A stretch of 56,272 nucleotides of DNA, taken from NCBI GenBank assembly GCA_900762815.1, contig CAAFHX010000035.1, positions 1 to 56,272 of the forward strand, written 5' to 3'. A model generated the notes under the pieces. That model was not told where the DNA came from. It saw only the letters and a program-made list of their open reading frames with translations, and made no database searches. Position numbers and translations under genes: made by a program. Shown here in pieces: positions 31,769 through 40,395 of the stretch (position 1 is its first letter; every line of letters begins with the position of its first letter). The DNA is from Candidatus Avelusimicrobium facis. Its GTDB lineage: Bacteria > Elusimicrobiota > Elusimicrobia > Elusimicrobiales > Elusimicrobiaceae.

Positions 31769-31806
31769 GTTTTGGTATCCTTTTCTCCGGGGTAGAAAAA
31801 GACCAA

Positions 31807-31823
31807 CAGGCCCTGCGGGCCTG
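31807..31823. repeat. Short perfect inverted repeat
   Basis: CAGGCCC, TGC, GGGCCTG, between mazG and its terminator. Possible second terminator hairpin or processing site. Confidence 0.4.
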
Positions 31824-31851
31824 CAGAGCATAAAAAAGAAAACTTTTTTGG

Positions 31852-31902
31852 TCCGCCTTTCACTCACCGCTTTATAGCGGCTCAGACAAAAGGCGGATTT
31901 TT
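31852..31902. terminator. Terminator of mazG with a branched stem
   Basis: TCCGCCTTT ... AAAGGCGGA (31852-31860 / 31889-31897) encloses a second hairpin CCGC-TTTATA-GCGG, then T5. The left side reads A/T-rich as well, so it may also serve mnmA transcripts. Confidence 0.65.
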
Positions 31903-32003
31903 GTTTTCTATGCCGTCATTGCCGGGGGCGGCGAAACGGCGCGACGGCGGAAGCGGTTGAGATCCCCCGAACCCTGTGGAGGGCGGGCTTTTGCTTGTCT
32001 TAT

Positions 32004-33089
32004 TTACAAAATAACGCCGCCGCCTAAGACTACATCGCCCTGATACAGCACGGCGCTTTGCCCTGCGGTGATAGAGAGCTGCGGCTCTTGGAAGCGGGCG
32101 CTAAAGCTCTGGCCGTCGGCCGCCAGCTTTACCCGCGCGGGCGCGGCGTGGTGCAGATTACGGATTTTAATTTCCGCGTCAAATTCCGCTGCGGGCGGTT
32201 GACCCTGCGTCCAGGTGGGGTTTTCGGCGGAGAGCGTATCGCGGTATAAGCCCGCCTTGGGCCCGATGATGACGCGGTTGTTTTTGGCGTCAATGCCCAC
32301 CACATACATCGGCTCTTTAAATCCGCTCAGGCCCAGGCCTTTGCGTTTGCCGATGGTGTAGCCCCAGATACCTTCGTGCTTGCCGATGACGGTGCCGTCT
32401 TGCAGCACCAAATCCCCCGGCTTGTTGGGGAAGCGGAGCAAGTCATTGTAATCGCCGCAATAAAAATCTTGGCTGTCTTGTTTGTCGGCCACGGCCAGCC
32501 CGGCTTTGCGCGCAATTTCGCGGATTTCCGGTTTGGTCATTTCGCCCAGCGGGAACAAAATTTCGCTGAGTTGCTGTTGGGTCAGCCGGTGCAAAAAGTA
32601 GCTTTGGTCCCGGGCGGGGTCTTTGGCGCGTTTGAGGCGGTAGAGCCCGGTGTGCGGGTCTTGGTCCACGCGGGCGTAGTGCCCGGTGGCAAATTTATCA
32701 AAGGCAAGGCCCTGTGCCCGCGCCGCGCGCGGCAGCACGCCGAATTTAATGCGGCTGTTGCAAATCACGCACGGATTGGGGGTGCGTCCGCAGGCGTATT
32801 CGGAGCGGAAATTTTCCAGCACGGCTTGGCGGTAAGCCTCCCGGCAGTCCACGGTTACATATTCTATACCGATTTTGTCGGCCAAGGCCCGGATTTGTTT
32901 TACGTCCTCTTCCTTTTCCGGGGCCAAGCAGGCGTTTTTGTCATGCCCGCCCGTGGGGACCGGCAGGGACGGGTCCCAAATCAGCATGGTCGCGCCGATG
33001 ACGCGCCAGCCTTGCTCTTGGAGCAATAAGGCCGCTGCGGTGGAGTCCACCCCTCCGCTCAGGCCCACGAGTACAGTCTTTTTGTCCAT
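32004..33089 (-). CDS. mnmA: tRNA-specific 2-thiouridylase MnmA
   Basis: Thiolates U34 of Lys/Glu/Gln tRNAs using a persulfide from a cysteine desulfurase relay. 361 aa from the ATG at 33089, which has AGAGGA 5 nt upstream; the longer frame to 33134 has no such site. PP-loop LVGLSGGVDSTAAALLL, catalytic Cys in CGRTPNPCVICNSRIKFG, GHYARVD, second Cys in KQDSQDFYCGDYNDLLR, and IWGYTIGKRKGLGLSG. The C-terminal beta-barrel ends at VVLGGGVIL. Single-gene unit with TACAAT about 22 nt before the start. Confidence 0.95.
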   Translation of the reverse strand: MDKKTVLVGLSGGVDSTAAALLLQEQGWRVIGATMLIWDPSLPVPTGGHDKNACLAPEKEEDVKQIRALADKIGIEYVTVDCREAYRQAVLENFRSEYACGRTPNPCVICNSRIKFGVLPRAARAQGLAFDKFATGHYARVDQDPHTGLYRLKRAKDPARDQSYFLHRLTQQQLSEILFPLGEMTKPEIREIARKAGLAVADKQDSQDFYCGDYNDLLRFPNKPGDLVLQDGTVIGKHEGIWGYTIGKRKGLGLSGFKEPMYVVGIDAKNNRVIIGPKAGLYRDTLSAENPTWTQGQPPAAEFDAEIKIRNLHHAAPARVKLAADGQSFSARFQEPQLSITAGQSAVLYQGDVVLGGGVIL

Positions 33090-33152
33090 CAGTTCCTCTC
33101 TGATTGTTAAATTGTACTTAAGGTTGAAAGCCAAAAGGACTCTTATATTTTA

Positions 33153-35093
33153 TTATTTTTGGGGGAGCGTCGGGGTAAACCAGCGGTTATTTTCAAACAG
33201 CACCTGTACGCTTTTGTCTAAGGCCAACAGGCGCTCTTGCAAGGCTTGGTGTTGGGGCGTGCCGGGTGCCGCCGAAATTTCCAAGGCCTGCAAGCGGTTA
33301 TGGCGGATGTGCCCGGTGGGGTCAATGAACGCCAGGTTGGTGCTTTCGGAAATAAAGGCAAAGTGTTGGATGGCGGGGTTGAGCGCATCCGCCCCCAAGG
33401 CGGCAAAGGGCGCTGGGATTTGCAGCAGATGATACAGCGTAGGAATTAAGTCCAGCTGGGAAACGGGATAATCTATCTGCTGCGGCGCCAGCAGCTCCGG
33501 GGCGTATATGACAAACGGAATGCGGAATTTGGTCAGCAGTTCGTCATCCTTTTGGGCGGTGGCCATGGTGTGGTCTGCCATAAACACAAACACGGTATCT
33601 TTGAGCCAGCCGCCCTGCCGGGCGCGTTGCATGAGCTGGCCGATGGCATAGTCGGCATAGTAGAGAGAATTTAAATATTTGTTTTCCTCGCTGGTGCGCG
33701 GATACTTGTCAAATTCCGGCGTGGTCTGCCGGAACGGCACATGCGTGGTGCCCGTAAAGGTAAAGAGGAAAAACGGCTTGCCGGCGCGGTGGGCGGCGTC
33801 GGCCTTGCCTGCGGCAAACTGCAACAAGTCATAATCATAGCCGAAGTCTTGCTCTGCCCGGTAATTCATCAGCCGGGGGATGTCTTCCATGCCAAAGCTC
33901 TCGTCTACGCCAAAGATTTTTTGGGAAATATTGCACATTTGGTATGAACTGCGCAGGGAAGATTGGATAAAGGCCGTGTAATACCCTTGGTGTTTGAGGG
34001 CTTGCGCCAGCGAGGTAATTTGATTGAGCTCCAGCCCGTAAGCAAAATGGGGCAACCCCGGAATCAGCGGTACCCCGGCAAAGGCGGCGGAAATGCCGAA
34101 AATACTGCGCACGCCGCTGGCATATGCTTGGCTAAAGCGCACGCCTTGGCGGGCCAATTCATCAAAATGCGGGGTTACCTGATAGTGCCCCTGTCCAAAG
34201 GAGTCAATGTATTTTGGAGTCCAGCTTTCCAATAATACGACCATCACATTTTTGGCGCGAAACGGCGCGGTGGTTTTCACCTGGCGCAGCAGCGGGTAAT
34301 CGGCGCGGACAAAGGTTTCTTGGGGGGACGCAAACAAAGCCCGCGCCTGGGCCAAGGCCCATTCCTTATCTGTGGGGTTGGCGGGGGCGGTTTCGCCGCG
34401 GCGCAGCGAATGATAAGAGGAAAAAACGCCGTTTATCATCAGGGTGGCTTGTGCCGGGGCGGAGCTGTAGCGGTGGATGTCGGTCATGGACAAGGGTTTG
34501 CCCTCCCCCAATTTGCCCCGGATGCCCAGCAGTACAATCAGTAAAATCAACACGCAGGTCGCCCCCGTGCGCCAAGCGGCGGTGGCAGCGGGGCGCCAAT
34601 GCCGCCGCAGATACCGCAGCCCCGTGCGCAGCAGCCCGATATACAACAACGCGGCTGCCAGCAGATACGGCCAGCAGTTCACCACGGCAAAATGCAGCAA
34701 GAAAGCCCACTCATTTTTTACATGCAGCAACTCTTCGGCCATGTGCCGTTTGGCTTGCGGAAAGTAAATAAAATCTCCGGCCAACACCATCAATAAAAAC
34801 AGCAGCAGCGTAATCAGCAGAATATAGCACCCTTTGGCCCACTTGACGGAGCGGACGGGCAGAAATAAAAGGAACACCCCGGGGCCTAAAAATAAGGCCA
34901 GGACGGAAAAATCAAACCGCAGCCCCTGCACAAAGGCCATTGCCGTTTGCCCGGGCGAAAGCGCGGCAAACACGGGCCGGTACATCAGCCACAAGGCCAA
35001 CCGTACCAGCGTAAAAGCCAATAACGCCCCGGCAAGCAGCCGGAGCGTCAAATGCAATTTAGTAGGGAAATCTTGCGGACAGGCGTATTTCAT
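33153..35093 (-). CDS. LTA-synthase-like membrane sulfatase (phosphoglycerol/phosphoethanolamine transferase family)
   Basis: 646 aa. Five transmembrane helices in residues 1-210, then an extracytoplasmic alkaline-phosphatase-fold domain. Metal-site Glu in VVLLESWTPKYIDSFG (about residue 285); ADHTMATAQ supplies the Asp-His pair (about residue 505). The nucleophile position, Thr in most LtaS/EptA-type enzymes within R-T-(D/S), reads SGVRSIFGISAAFAG, so Ser or a neighbouring residue would serve. Probably transfers a phospho-alcohol to an envelope glycan or lipid. Its start overlaps the HD-GYP stop by one base, placing it last in the operon from glcDE. Confidence 0.82.
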   Translation of the reverse strand: MKYACPQDFPTKLHLTLRLLAGALLAFTLVRLALWLMYRPVFAALSPGQTAMAFVQGLRFDFSVLALFLGPGVFLLFLPVRSVKWAKGCYILLITLLLFLLMVLAGDFIYFPQAKRHMAEELLHVKNEWAFLLHFAVVNCWPYLLAAALLYIGLLRTGLRYLRRHWRPAATAAWRTGATCVLILLIVLLGIRGKLGEGKPLSMTDIHRYSSAPAQATLMINGVFSSYHSLRRGETAPANPTDKEWALAQARALFASPQETFVRADYPLLRQVKTTAPFRAKNVMVVLLESWTPKYIDSFGQGHYQVTPHFDELARQGVRFSQAYASGVRSIFGISAAFAGVPLIPGLPHFAYGLELNQITSLAQALKHQGYYTAFIQSSLRSSYQMCNISQKIFGVDESFGMEDIPRLMNYRAEQDFGYDYDLLQFAAGKADAAHRAGKPFFLFTFTGTTHVPFRQTTPEFDKYPRTSEENKYLNSLYYADYAIGQLMQRARQGGWLKDTVFVFMADHTMATAQKDDELLTKFRIPFVIYAPELLAPQQIDYPVSQLDLIPTLYHLLQIPAPFAALGADALNPAIQHFAFISESTNLAFIDPTGHIRHNRLQALEISAAPGTPQHQALQERLLALDKSVQVLFENNRWFTPTLPQK

Positions 35094-36283
35094 TACACGG
35101 TTTGTTTACGCGCAGCGGCCGGCGCCGGAGCCGGCGTCTTGGCCTGCGGGGTTTGGTTTAAATACAGCTTGCGTACGGAGGAATAAATCTTTTTGAACGC
35201 CGCCACAATGCGCGGGTCAAAAGCCTTGCCGCTTTCGCCCAAAATATACAGGTAAGCGTCGTCGGTTTTCCACGCTTTTTTGTATACGCGCGAAACGCAC
35301 AGCGCGTCAAACACGTCCGCCACCGTGATAATACGGGCCTCTAAGGGAATGTCCTCCCCCTGCAACCCTTTGGGGTAGCCGGTGCCGTTCCATTTTTCGT
35401 GGTGGTACAGGCTCATCTTGTGGGCCACTTGCAAAACCTTGGAGTGGGCTCCTTCCAAAATGCGCCCGCCGTAAATGGTGTGGGACTTCATGATTTCAAA
35501 TTCTTCCGGGGTCAGGCGGCCGGGTTTGAGTAAAATATTGTCGGCCAGGGCCACTTTGCCGATGTCATGCAAGGGGCTGGCGTTTTTAATCAGCTCGGCT
35601 TCTTTTTTGCTCATGCCCAGAGCCAAGGCCAATAAGTAAGAAATAATGCTGATGTTCTTTAAATGCGCGCGGGTGTCCTGCTGGTCTCGGTACTCGGCCG
35701 TGACGGCCAAGCGGTAAATGGTTTCCAGCTGGGCCACATGCACATCTTGGTACAGCTTGGCAATTTCAATGGAGCTGGCCGCCAAGGTGGCCAGCAGCAA
35801 CAAGATACCCTCGTCTTTTTTGTCAAACGGGGAGCCGTCGGCTTTGTTGGCCACTTGGAAAACCCCCAGCACTTTGCCGGAGTTGTTTTTGAGCGGCACG
35901 GCCAACAAGGTATGCGTGCGAAAATCGGTTACCATGTCTACGGCCATAGAGAAACGTTTGTCCTCGTACGCGTCGGCCAGGTTAATGGTTTGGCCCGTGC
36001 GCGCTACGATAGAAGTAACCGTTTCGCCGTCTAACGGCACGCGGATTTCGGTGTGTTCCAAGCCGCGGCCTTGGGCAATTTTGGACCACAACTCATTGCG
36101 CTCGGCATCTTTTAAATAAATGGTGCAACGCCCCACATCCAACATGCGGGTAATCTGTTGGGCGATGATGTCTAAGAGTTTGTCCAGGCGCAGTTCGCAG
36201 GAAATGCGCGCGCCGAATTCCACGAGAAGGTTTAACTTCTCGTCAGCGGACAACTTGGGGGTTTCGTTGCTAAAATCGCTCAT
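35093..36283 (-). CDS. GAF domain plus HD-GYP phosphodiesterase
   Basis: 396 aa from the ATG at 36283, which overlaps the upstream stop (ATGA). GAF sensor domain at about residues 17-180 (VEFGARISCELRLDKLLDIIAQQ ... LAVPLKNNSGKVLGVFQVANK). HD-GYP domain from about 185: HD at 239-240 in SPLHDIGKVALAD, HHEKWNGTGYPKGLQGEDIPLEARI with GYP at 302-304, and ADVFDALCVSRVYKKAW. HD-GYP proteins hydrolyse cyclic di-GMP or related cyclic dinucleotides. The C-terminus is a Pro/Ala tail. The GAF ligand is unknown. No GGDEF protein is in the window. Confidence 0.92.
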   Translation of the reverse strand: MSDFSNETPKLSADEKLNLLVEFGARISCELRLDKLLDIIAQQITRMLDVGRCTIYLKDAERNELWSKIAQGRGLEHTEIRVPLDGETVTSIVARTGQTINLADAYEDKRFSMAVDMVTDFRTHTLLAVPLKNNSGKVLGVFQVANKADGSPFDKKDEGILLLLATLAASSIEIAKLYQDVHVAQLETIYRLAVTAEYRDQQDTRAHLKNISIISYLLALALGMSKKEAELIKNASPLHDIGKVALADNILLKPGRLTPEEFEIMKSHTIYGGRILEGAHSKVLQVAHKMSLYHHEKWNGTGYPKGLQGEDIPLEARIITVADVFDALCVSRVYKKAWKTDDAYLYILGESGKAFDPRIVAAFKKIYSSVRKLYLNQTPQAKTPAPAPAAARKQTV

Positions 36284-37560
36284 TTTTCTAGGGGTATACA
36301 GACCACGGAGCGGGCCCGCACCGGCAGTTTTTGTTTCCGCAGCTGCGCACCTAACTCCAACGCGGCCAACCCGGAGAGGCAAAACACCTGCTCTATGTTC
36401 CCGCGTGTCATGTCTTGCACATTTTCAAGCACCATTTCCCGCGCGGGGCAGCCCCGCACAAAACCTGTGCCGCCGGCCGGCAGCGGAAAACGGCTATACT
36501 CACACTCTACCAAATTTTTTCCAAAATGTGTTTTTAATATTTTCTGTACGCGGGGCAAGGGGCCGTCTTGCGGGCTGAGCAGGCCGGAGCGGTCCCACGC
36601 GGTTTTGGACGGGGGTGTGTGGCTCGGGGCGTGCAGCGGCATAAAGTCCGTGATGAAGCGGACTTGCGCGGCCAAGGCTTCCGCCCGGGTGCACCAGCCG
36701 GGCATAGAGGCAAACAAAACGGGATAATTTTTGAGGAAAGAATACATCTCTATGCTCTCTGTAACCAAGGGAAGTTTGTGCCCTTGGGCCCATTTCTCCC
36801 ACTCCAAAAGCAAGCGGCGGGCCGTTTTCAGCAACGGAATTTTGTCTCCGTACACCTGTTCCGCCAATCCGGAAGAAAAGCCCCACAGCAGCCGGGGATT
36901 TTTCTTTTGCAGCAGGCGCAAAGCGGCCACGCCGTTTTGACCGCATACATAGGCGGTTTCCGGCCCGGGCAAATACAAAGCGCCGGGGTGGACGGTATTA
37001 GCTTGTATCCCGGCATGGCGCAAGGCGGCGGGCAAGGTCATCGGGTGGTCGGGCAGGATGTCGTCCAGGTGCTTTACCCAGCGCAAGGGCAAGACCAACC
37101 GGGCCAAGCGGGCTGCGCCGATCCGGCGCAAAAAGTAATAGGTACCCGCCAATTTGGCCAGCAAATCCGGCCGGCGGCTGCGCCAACGCAGCACGCCCCG
37201 CAGCGTGGCGGGCAGGACGTTTACGTCCAGCGCTTGGCGCAAAGCCAAGGTGTGTTCGGCCACGGCCAAATGCCCGGCGCAAGCACGCGTGCAGCGCCCG
37301 CAAAGCATACAATGCACGGCGGTACGTTCCAGCAGGTCTATGTGTTGCGCGGGTTTGATTTTGCGCTCCAGCAAAAGGCGCAAAATTTGATTGCGCCCGC
37401 GCGGCGAAAAAGTTTCCTCTTTGTGAATAAAATAAGAGGGGCAGCTTTGCACGCAGCCGTTGCAGCGGGTGCAGCGTGCCACACTCTCTTGCAGGGAGCA
37501 CCGCCCCGGGTTGCCCGGGACGGACTGCAACGGATTGAGTGAAAACAAAACTTTTTTCAT
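36280..37560 (-). CDS. GlcF-like iron-sulfur subunit of a glycolate/2-hydroxyacid oxidase
   Basis: 426 aa. Two ferredoxin-type 4Fe-4S motifs near the N-terminus: CTRCNGCVQSCP (about residue 30) and CMLCGRCTRACA (about residue 84). GlcF proteins normally also carry two Cys-rich CCG domains; here no CC-G motif is present, only scattered cysteines (FVRGCPAREM, VFCLSGLAAL). It probably passes electrons from the FAD subunit to quinone or another acceptor. Overlaps the upstream FAD subunit by 4 nt, so a two-subunit enzyme is likely. Confidence 0.82.
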   Translation of the reverse strand: MKKVLFSLNPLQSVPGNPGRCSLQESVARCTRCNGCVQSCPSYFIHKEETFSPRGRNQILRLLLERKIKPAQHIDLLERTAVHCMLCGRCTRACAGHLAVAEHTLALRQALDVNVLPATLRGVLRWRSRRPDLLAKLAGTYYFLRRIGAARLARLVLPLRWVKHLDDILPDHPMTLPAALRHAGIQANTVHPGALYLPGPETAYVCGQNGVAALRLLQKKNPRLLWGFSSGLAEQVYGDKIPLLKTARRLLLEWEKWAQGHKLPLVTESIEMYSFLKNYPVLFASMPGWCTRAEALAAQVRFITDFMPLHAPSHTPPSKTAWDRSGLLSPQDGPLPRVQKILKTHFGKNLVECEYSRFPLPAGGTGFVRGCPAREMVLENVQDMTRGNIEQVFCLSGLAALELGAQLRKQKLPVRARSVVCIPLEK

Positions 37561-39548
37561 GCGTTTTCCTCAACTAAAAACAGATGTTGCGGGTCCAGCC
37601 GGTCCTGTACGGCACGCAGCCAAGGGTCGTTCTCCCGCGTGGGCCACACCCACGGCAAGAGCTGTGCTTCCACGGGTTTGGCATAGATTTTAAAGGTTAC
37701 GTGCGTAATCAGCCCCAGCGTGCCACAGGCCCCGGTAAACAAACGGCACAAATTATATCCGGCGGCATTCTTCATGAGCTTGCCGCCGTAGTCTATAATA
37801 TCTCCGTTGGGCACAATGACCTGCAGACCGGTGAGGCACGGGGTCAGTTGCGGGCAGCGTTTTTGGCTGATTAACCCGCCTAAAGTGCCCGGATAATCCG
37901 GCGGCAGCGGAGCATACACCCCCTGTTGCTTGAGTGCCAAAAGTAACTCTTGTACTTTCACCCCGGCTTGCACAGTGGCGGTGTAGTTGGTTTTGTCTAT
38001 GTCTAAGATGCGGTTTAACGAGCGGGCGGATACATCGGCCGCGGTGGCTGTTTTCCATTGGGTCCGTGTGCCCGTGACACGGATTTTCTCCCGCTGTCCG
38101 GCCCGGCGCTTGATTTCCCCGGCCAGCCGGAGCACCTCCGGGTGGTTTTCCGCCTGCAGGGTAACTTTCCCCTCAAGCCCTACGGGCAGGATTTTACCGG
38201 GGTTGGCCAAGTTGTCCGGGTCCAAGGCTTTTTTGATTTGGCCCATCAAGTGCAGCGTTTCGCGCGAATATTGATACGCCATGACGGCGCGTTTTTCAAT
38301 GCCCACGCCGTGCTCGCCGGAGAGGGTGCCGCCATGGTCGATGCAGGCTTTTAAAATTTCTTGCAGCGCCTTGCTGACGCGGTGGGTTTGCTCTTTGTTG
38401 CGCGAATCAAAAATAATTTGCGGATGGAAATTGCCGTCGCCGGCGTGAAAGAGCAAGCTGGCCCGCACGCCGTACCGGTCCAAAATGCGGCGCACCTGGC
38501 GCAGCGTTTGCGCCAACTCGCTGCGGGGCACGGTGCCGTCCCCCACCGCCACGCTGGGGGCCAAGGCCGCCATGGCGGAATACGCCGCCCGGCGTCCGCG
38601 CCATAATTTTTCGCGTTCTTCTTCGTTTTGGGCTGCCGTAAAGCTTTGGCAGCCGCGGGCTTGGCAAAGAGCTTGCAGCAGTTTTTCATCCCGGGCTATT
38701 TGTTGCCGGGTGCCGTCCAGCTCCAAAATCAGCAAGGCTTGTGCCTCTGTGGGATAGCCCGCGTGGGCAAAGTCTTCCACGGCGCGGGTGGTGGTTTGGT
38801 CCATGGCTTCCACGCAGCGGGGAATAAGGCCTTGGGCCGCCAAATCAGACACGGTTTGCACGGCGTTTTCCAGAGAATCAAACGTCGTCAAAAAAGTTTT
38901 GACTTGCTTGGGTTGCGGCAAAATTTTAATCCGCATTTTTTGAATCAGCCCCAAGGTTCCCTCGCTGCCGGCCAACAGCCCCAGCCAATCCGGCCCCGGG
39001 GCATCGTGTCGCAGGGACAGGCAGTAGCCTTGCGGCGTCACCAAGTCCGCTTGCAAGGTGTTGTCGGCGGTGTTGCCGTATTTCATGCAGCGCGCGCCGC
39101 TGGCGTTTTGGGCCAGGTTGCCCCCCAGGGTGCAAACCGCCTCGCTGGCCGGGTCGGGCGCATAAAAAAAGCCCAGGGGTTGCAGCTGCGCTTGTAATTG
39201 CGCGGTCACCACGCCGGGGGCCACATCGGCGTAGCCTTGTTGAGGATGGATTTGATAAATTTGGTCCAGCGCATTGACATTGATGACCACCCCGCCTTGC
39301 ACGGCGGCACAGCTGCCGGCGTGATTGGTGGCCGCCGCCCGGGCGATGAAAGGCACCTTCGCTTGTGCCAGCAGACGGACCAGGTCAGGCAAAACCGCCG
39401 CATCGGTAACCTTGACGACGGCATCGGGGCGATGGCGGCTTTGGGAACAGTCGTAACTGTTGAGCTGCAAAGACAGCTCATCGGTTTGCACATTTTCTTT
39501 TCCCAGCAGCCGTTGCAGCGCCTGAAGAAGGGAGTGGGATATTTTCAT
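37557..39548 (-). CDS. FAD-linked oxidase, GlcD-GlcE fusion
   Basis: 663 aa from the ATG at 39548 (39584 is an alternative). Residues 1 to about 455 are a complete GlcD-type flavoprotein: PCMH-type FAD domain (RPDAVVKVTDAAVLPDLVRLLAQ; CTLGGNLAQNASGARCMKYGNT; GLLAGSEGTLGLI) and cap domain with FHAGDGNFHPQI, SGEHGVGIEKR and DPDNLANPGKILP. Residues about 460-663 repeat the FAD-binding half (VRVT...RILDIDKTNYTATVQAGVKVQELLLAL; LPPDYPGTLGGLI; KNAAGYNLCRLFTGACGTLGLI) as in GlcE. Expected to oxidise a 2-hydroxyacid (glycolate or lactate) with the GlcF-like partner. First gene of the operon. Confidence 0.88.
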   Translation of the reverse strand: MKISHSLLQALQRLLGKENVQTDELSLQLNSYDCSQSRHRPDAVVKVTDAAVLPDLVRLLAQAKVPFIARAAATNHAGSCAAVQGGVVINVNALDQIYQIHPQQGYADVAPGVVTAQLQAQLQPLGFFYAPDPASEAVCTLGGNLAQNASGARCMKYGNTADNTLQADLVTPQGYCLSLRHDAPGPDWLGLLAGSEGTLGLIQKMRIKILPQPKQVKTFLTTFDSLENAVQTVSDLAAQGLIPRCVEAMDQTTTRAVEDFAHAGYPTEAQALLILELDGTRQQIARDEKLLQALCQARGCQSFTAAQNEEEREKLWRGRRAAYSAMAALAPSVAVGDGTVPRSELAQTLRQVRRILDRYGVRASLLFHAGDGNFHPQIIFDSRNKEQTHRVSKALQEILKACIDHGGTLSGEHGVGIEKRAVMAYQYSRETLHLMGQIKKALDPDNLANPGKILPVGLEGKVTLQAENHPEVLRLAGEIKRRAGQREKIRVTGTRTQWKTATAADVSARSLNRILDIDKTNYTATVQAGVKVQELLLALKQQGVYAPLPPDYPGTLGGLISQKRCPQLTPCLTGLQVIVPNGDIIDYGGKLMKNAAGYNLCRLFTGACGTLGLITHVTFKIYAKPVEAQLLPWVWPTRENDPWLRAVQDRLDPQHLFLVEENA

Positions 39549-39585
39549 ATGGGTCCATTTACCCAGCGCCAGGGCGCAAGGCATT

Positions 39586-39595
39586 TTGCTATACT
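39586..39595 (+). promoter_or_regulatory. Extended -10 box upstream of the PPP phosphatase gene
   Basis: TTTGC-TATACT, 15 nt before the ATG at 39611. Too far for a leaderless start; no Shine-Dalgarno sequence in the short leader. Confidence 0.45.
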
Positions 39596-39610
39596 GTCAT
39601 TATATTATTT

Positions 39611-40390
39611 ATGAACGAGCATAGGCCACAAAGGCAAATTATTGTAGTGGGCGACGTACACGGTCAATACGATCCTTTTGTGCACATTTTGCGCCACGCG
39701 GGGCTGGTGGACGGGCAGCTGAACTGGTCCGGCGGGCGGAACCGTTTGGTGCAAATGGGGGACATCTTTGACCGCGGGCCGCACCCGCGCCAAGTGGATG
39801 ATTTGTTGGACAAATTGCAAAAACAGGCCAATGCCGAACAAGGGGAAGTGATTCGCTTGGTGGGCAACCATGAGCTGGAGCTGCTGATGAGTAACTTTTT
39901 AATCTCCGGCTTTGGCAAGCAAGAGGCCAAGCTGGTGCGCGATAAACTCAAACGCCAGGTGCTGGATTTTGAAATCCGGGCGGCCTATGCCTATAAAGGG
40001 TTTCTGTTTACGCATGCGGGCGTAACGCACAAATTGATGAAGATTTTTAAAATACAGCTGGATGAATTGAACGAAAACAATGTAGCCATTTTGACCAATA
40101 TGATTTTCCGCGAGGCGATCAAACACGAATTCTTCCGGCATCCCATTTTTAATATCAGCATTCACCGCAGCGGCACGGACCGCTTCGGGGGGATTTTCTG
40201 GGAAGATTTAGATGACCTGCTGGCCTCTTGCCCGCGCAGCGAGCTGCGCCAAGTGGTGGGCCATACGCAGGTGCCCGAAATTGTGTTGGATAACGGCCGC
40301 AATATTATCCCGGTGGATGTAGGACTGCACCGCAAAATGCAATATCTTAACATTGTGGGAGAACATGCCCGGGCCGTTACGGTGCAGTAA
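39611..40390 (+). CDS. PPP-superfamily metallophosphatase (Shewanella-like or ApaH-like)
   Basis: 259 aa. Calcineurin-type metal motifs in order: GDVHGQ (residues 14-19), GDIFDRG, GNHE, His in THAGVTH, and GHTQVPE. The protein family includes Ser/Thr protein phosphatases, Shelphs and diadenosine tetraphosphatases; the inserted helical segment (IFKIQLDELNENNVAILTNMIFREA) favours a Shelph-like protein. The substrate is unknown. Directly precedes murE by 5 nt, so expressed with the murein genes. Confidence 0.85.
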   Translation: MNEHRPQRQIIVVGDVHGQYDPFVHILRHAGLVDGQLNWSGGRNRLVQMGDIFDRGPHPRQVDDLLDKLQKQANAEQGEVIRLVGNHELELLMSNFLISGFGKQEAKLVRDKLKRQVLDFEIRAAYAYKGFLFTHAGVTHKLMKIFKIQLDELNENNVAILTNMIFREAIKHEFFRHPIFNISIHRSGTDRFGGIFWEDLDDLLASCPRSELRQVVGHTQVPEIVLDNGRNIIPVDVGLHRKMQYLNIVGEHARAVTVQ

Positions 40391-40395
40391 ACTTT

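Noticed and set aside
36568..37542. 324-codon frame antisense to the GlcF-like gene
   Set aside because: Composition (Gly/Gln/His/Arg-rich) is that of an antisense shadow; the opposite strand has intact ferredoxin motifs and coupled overlaps.
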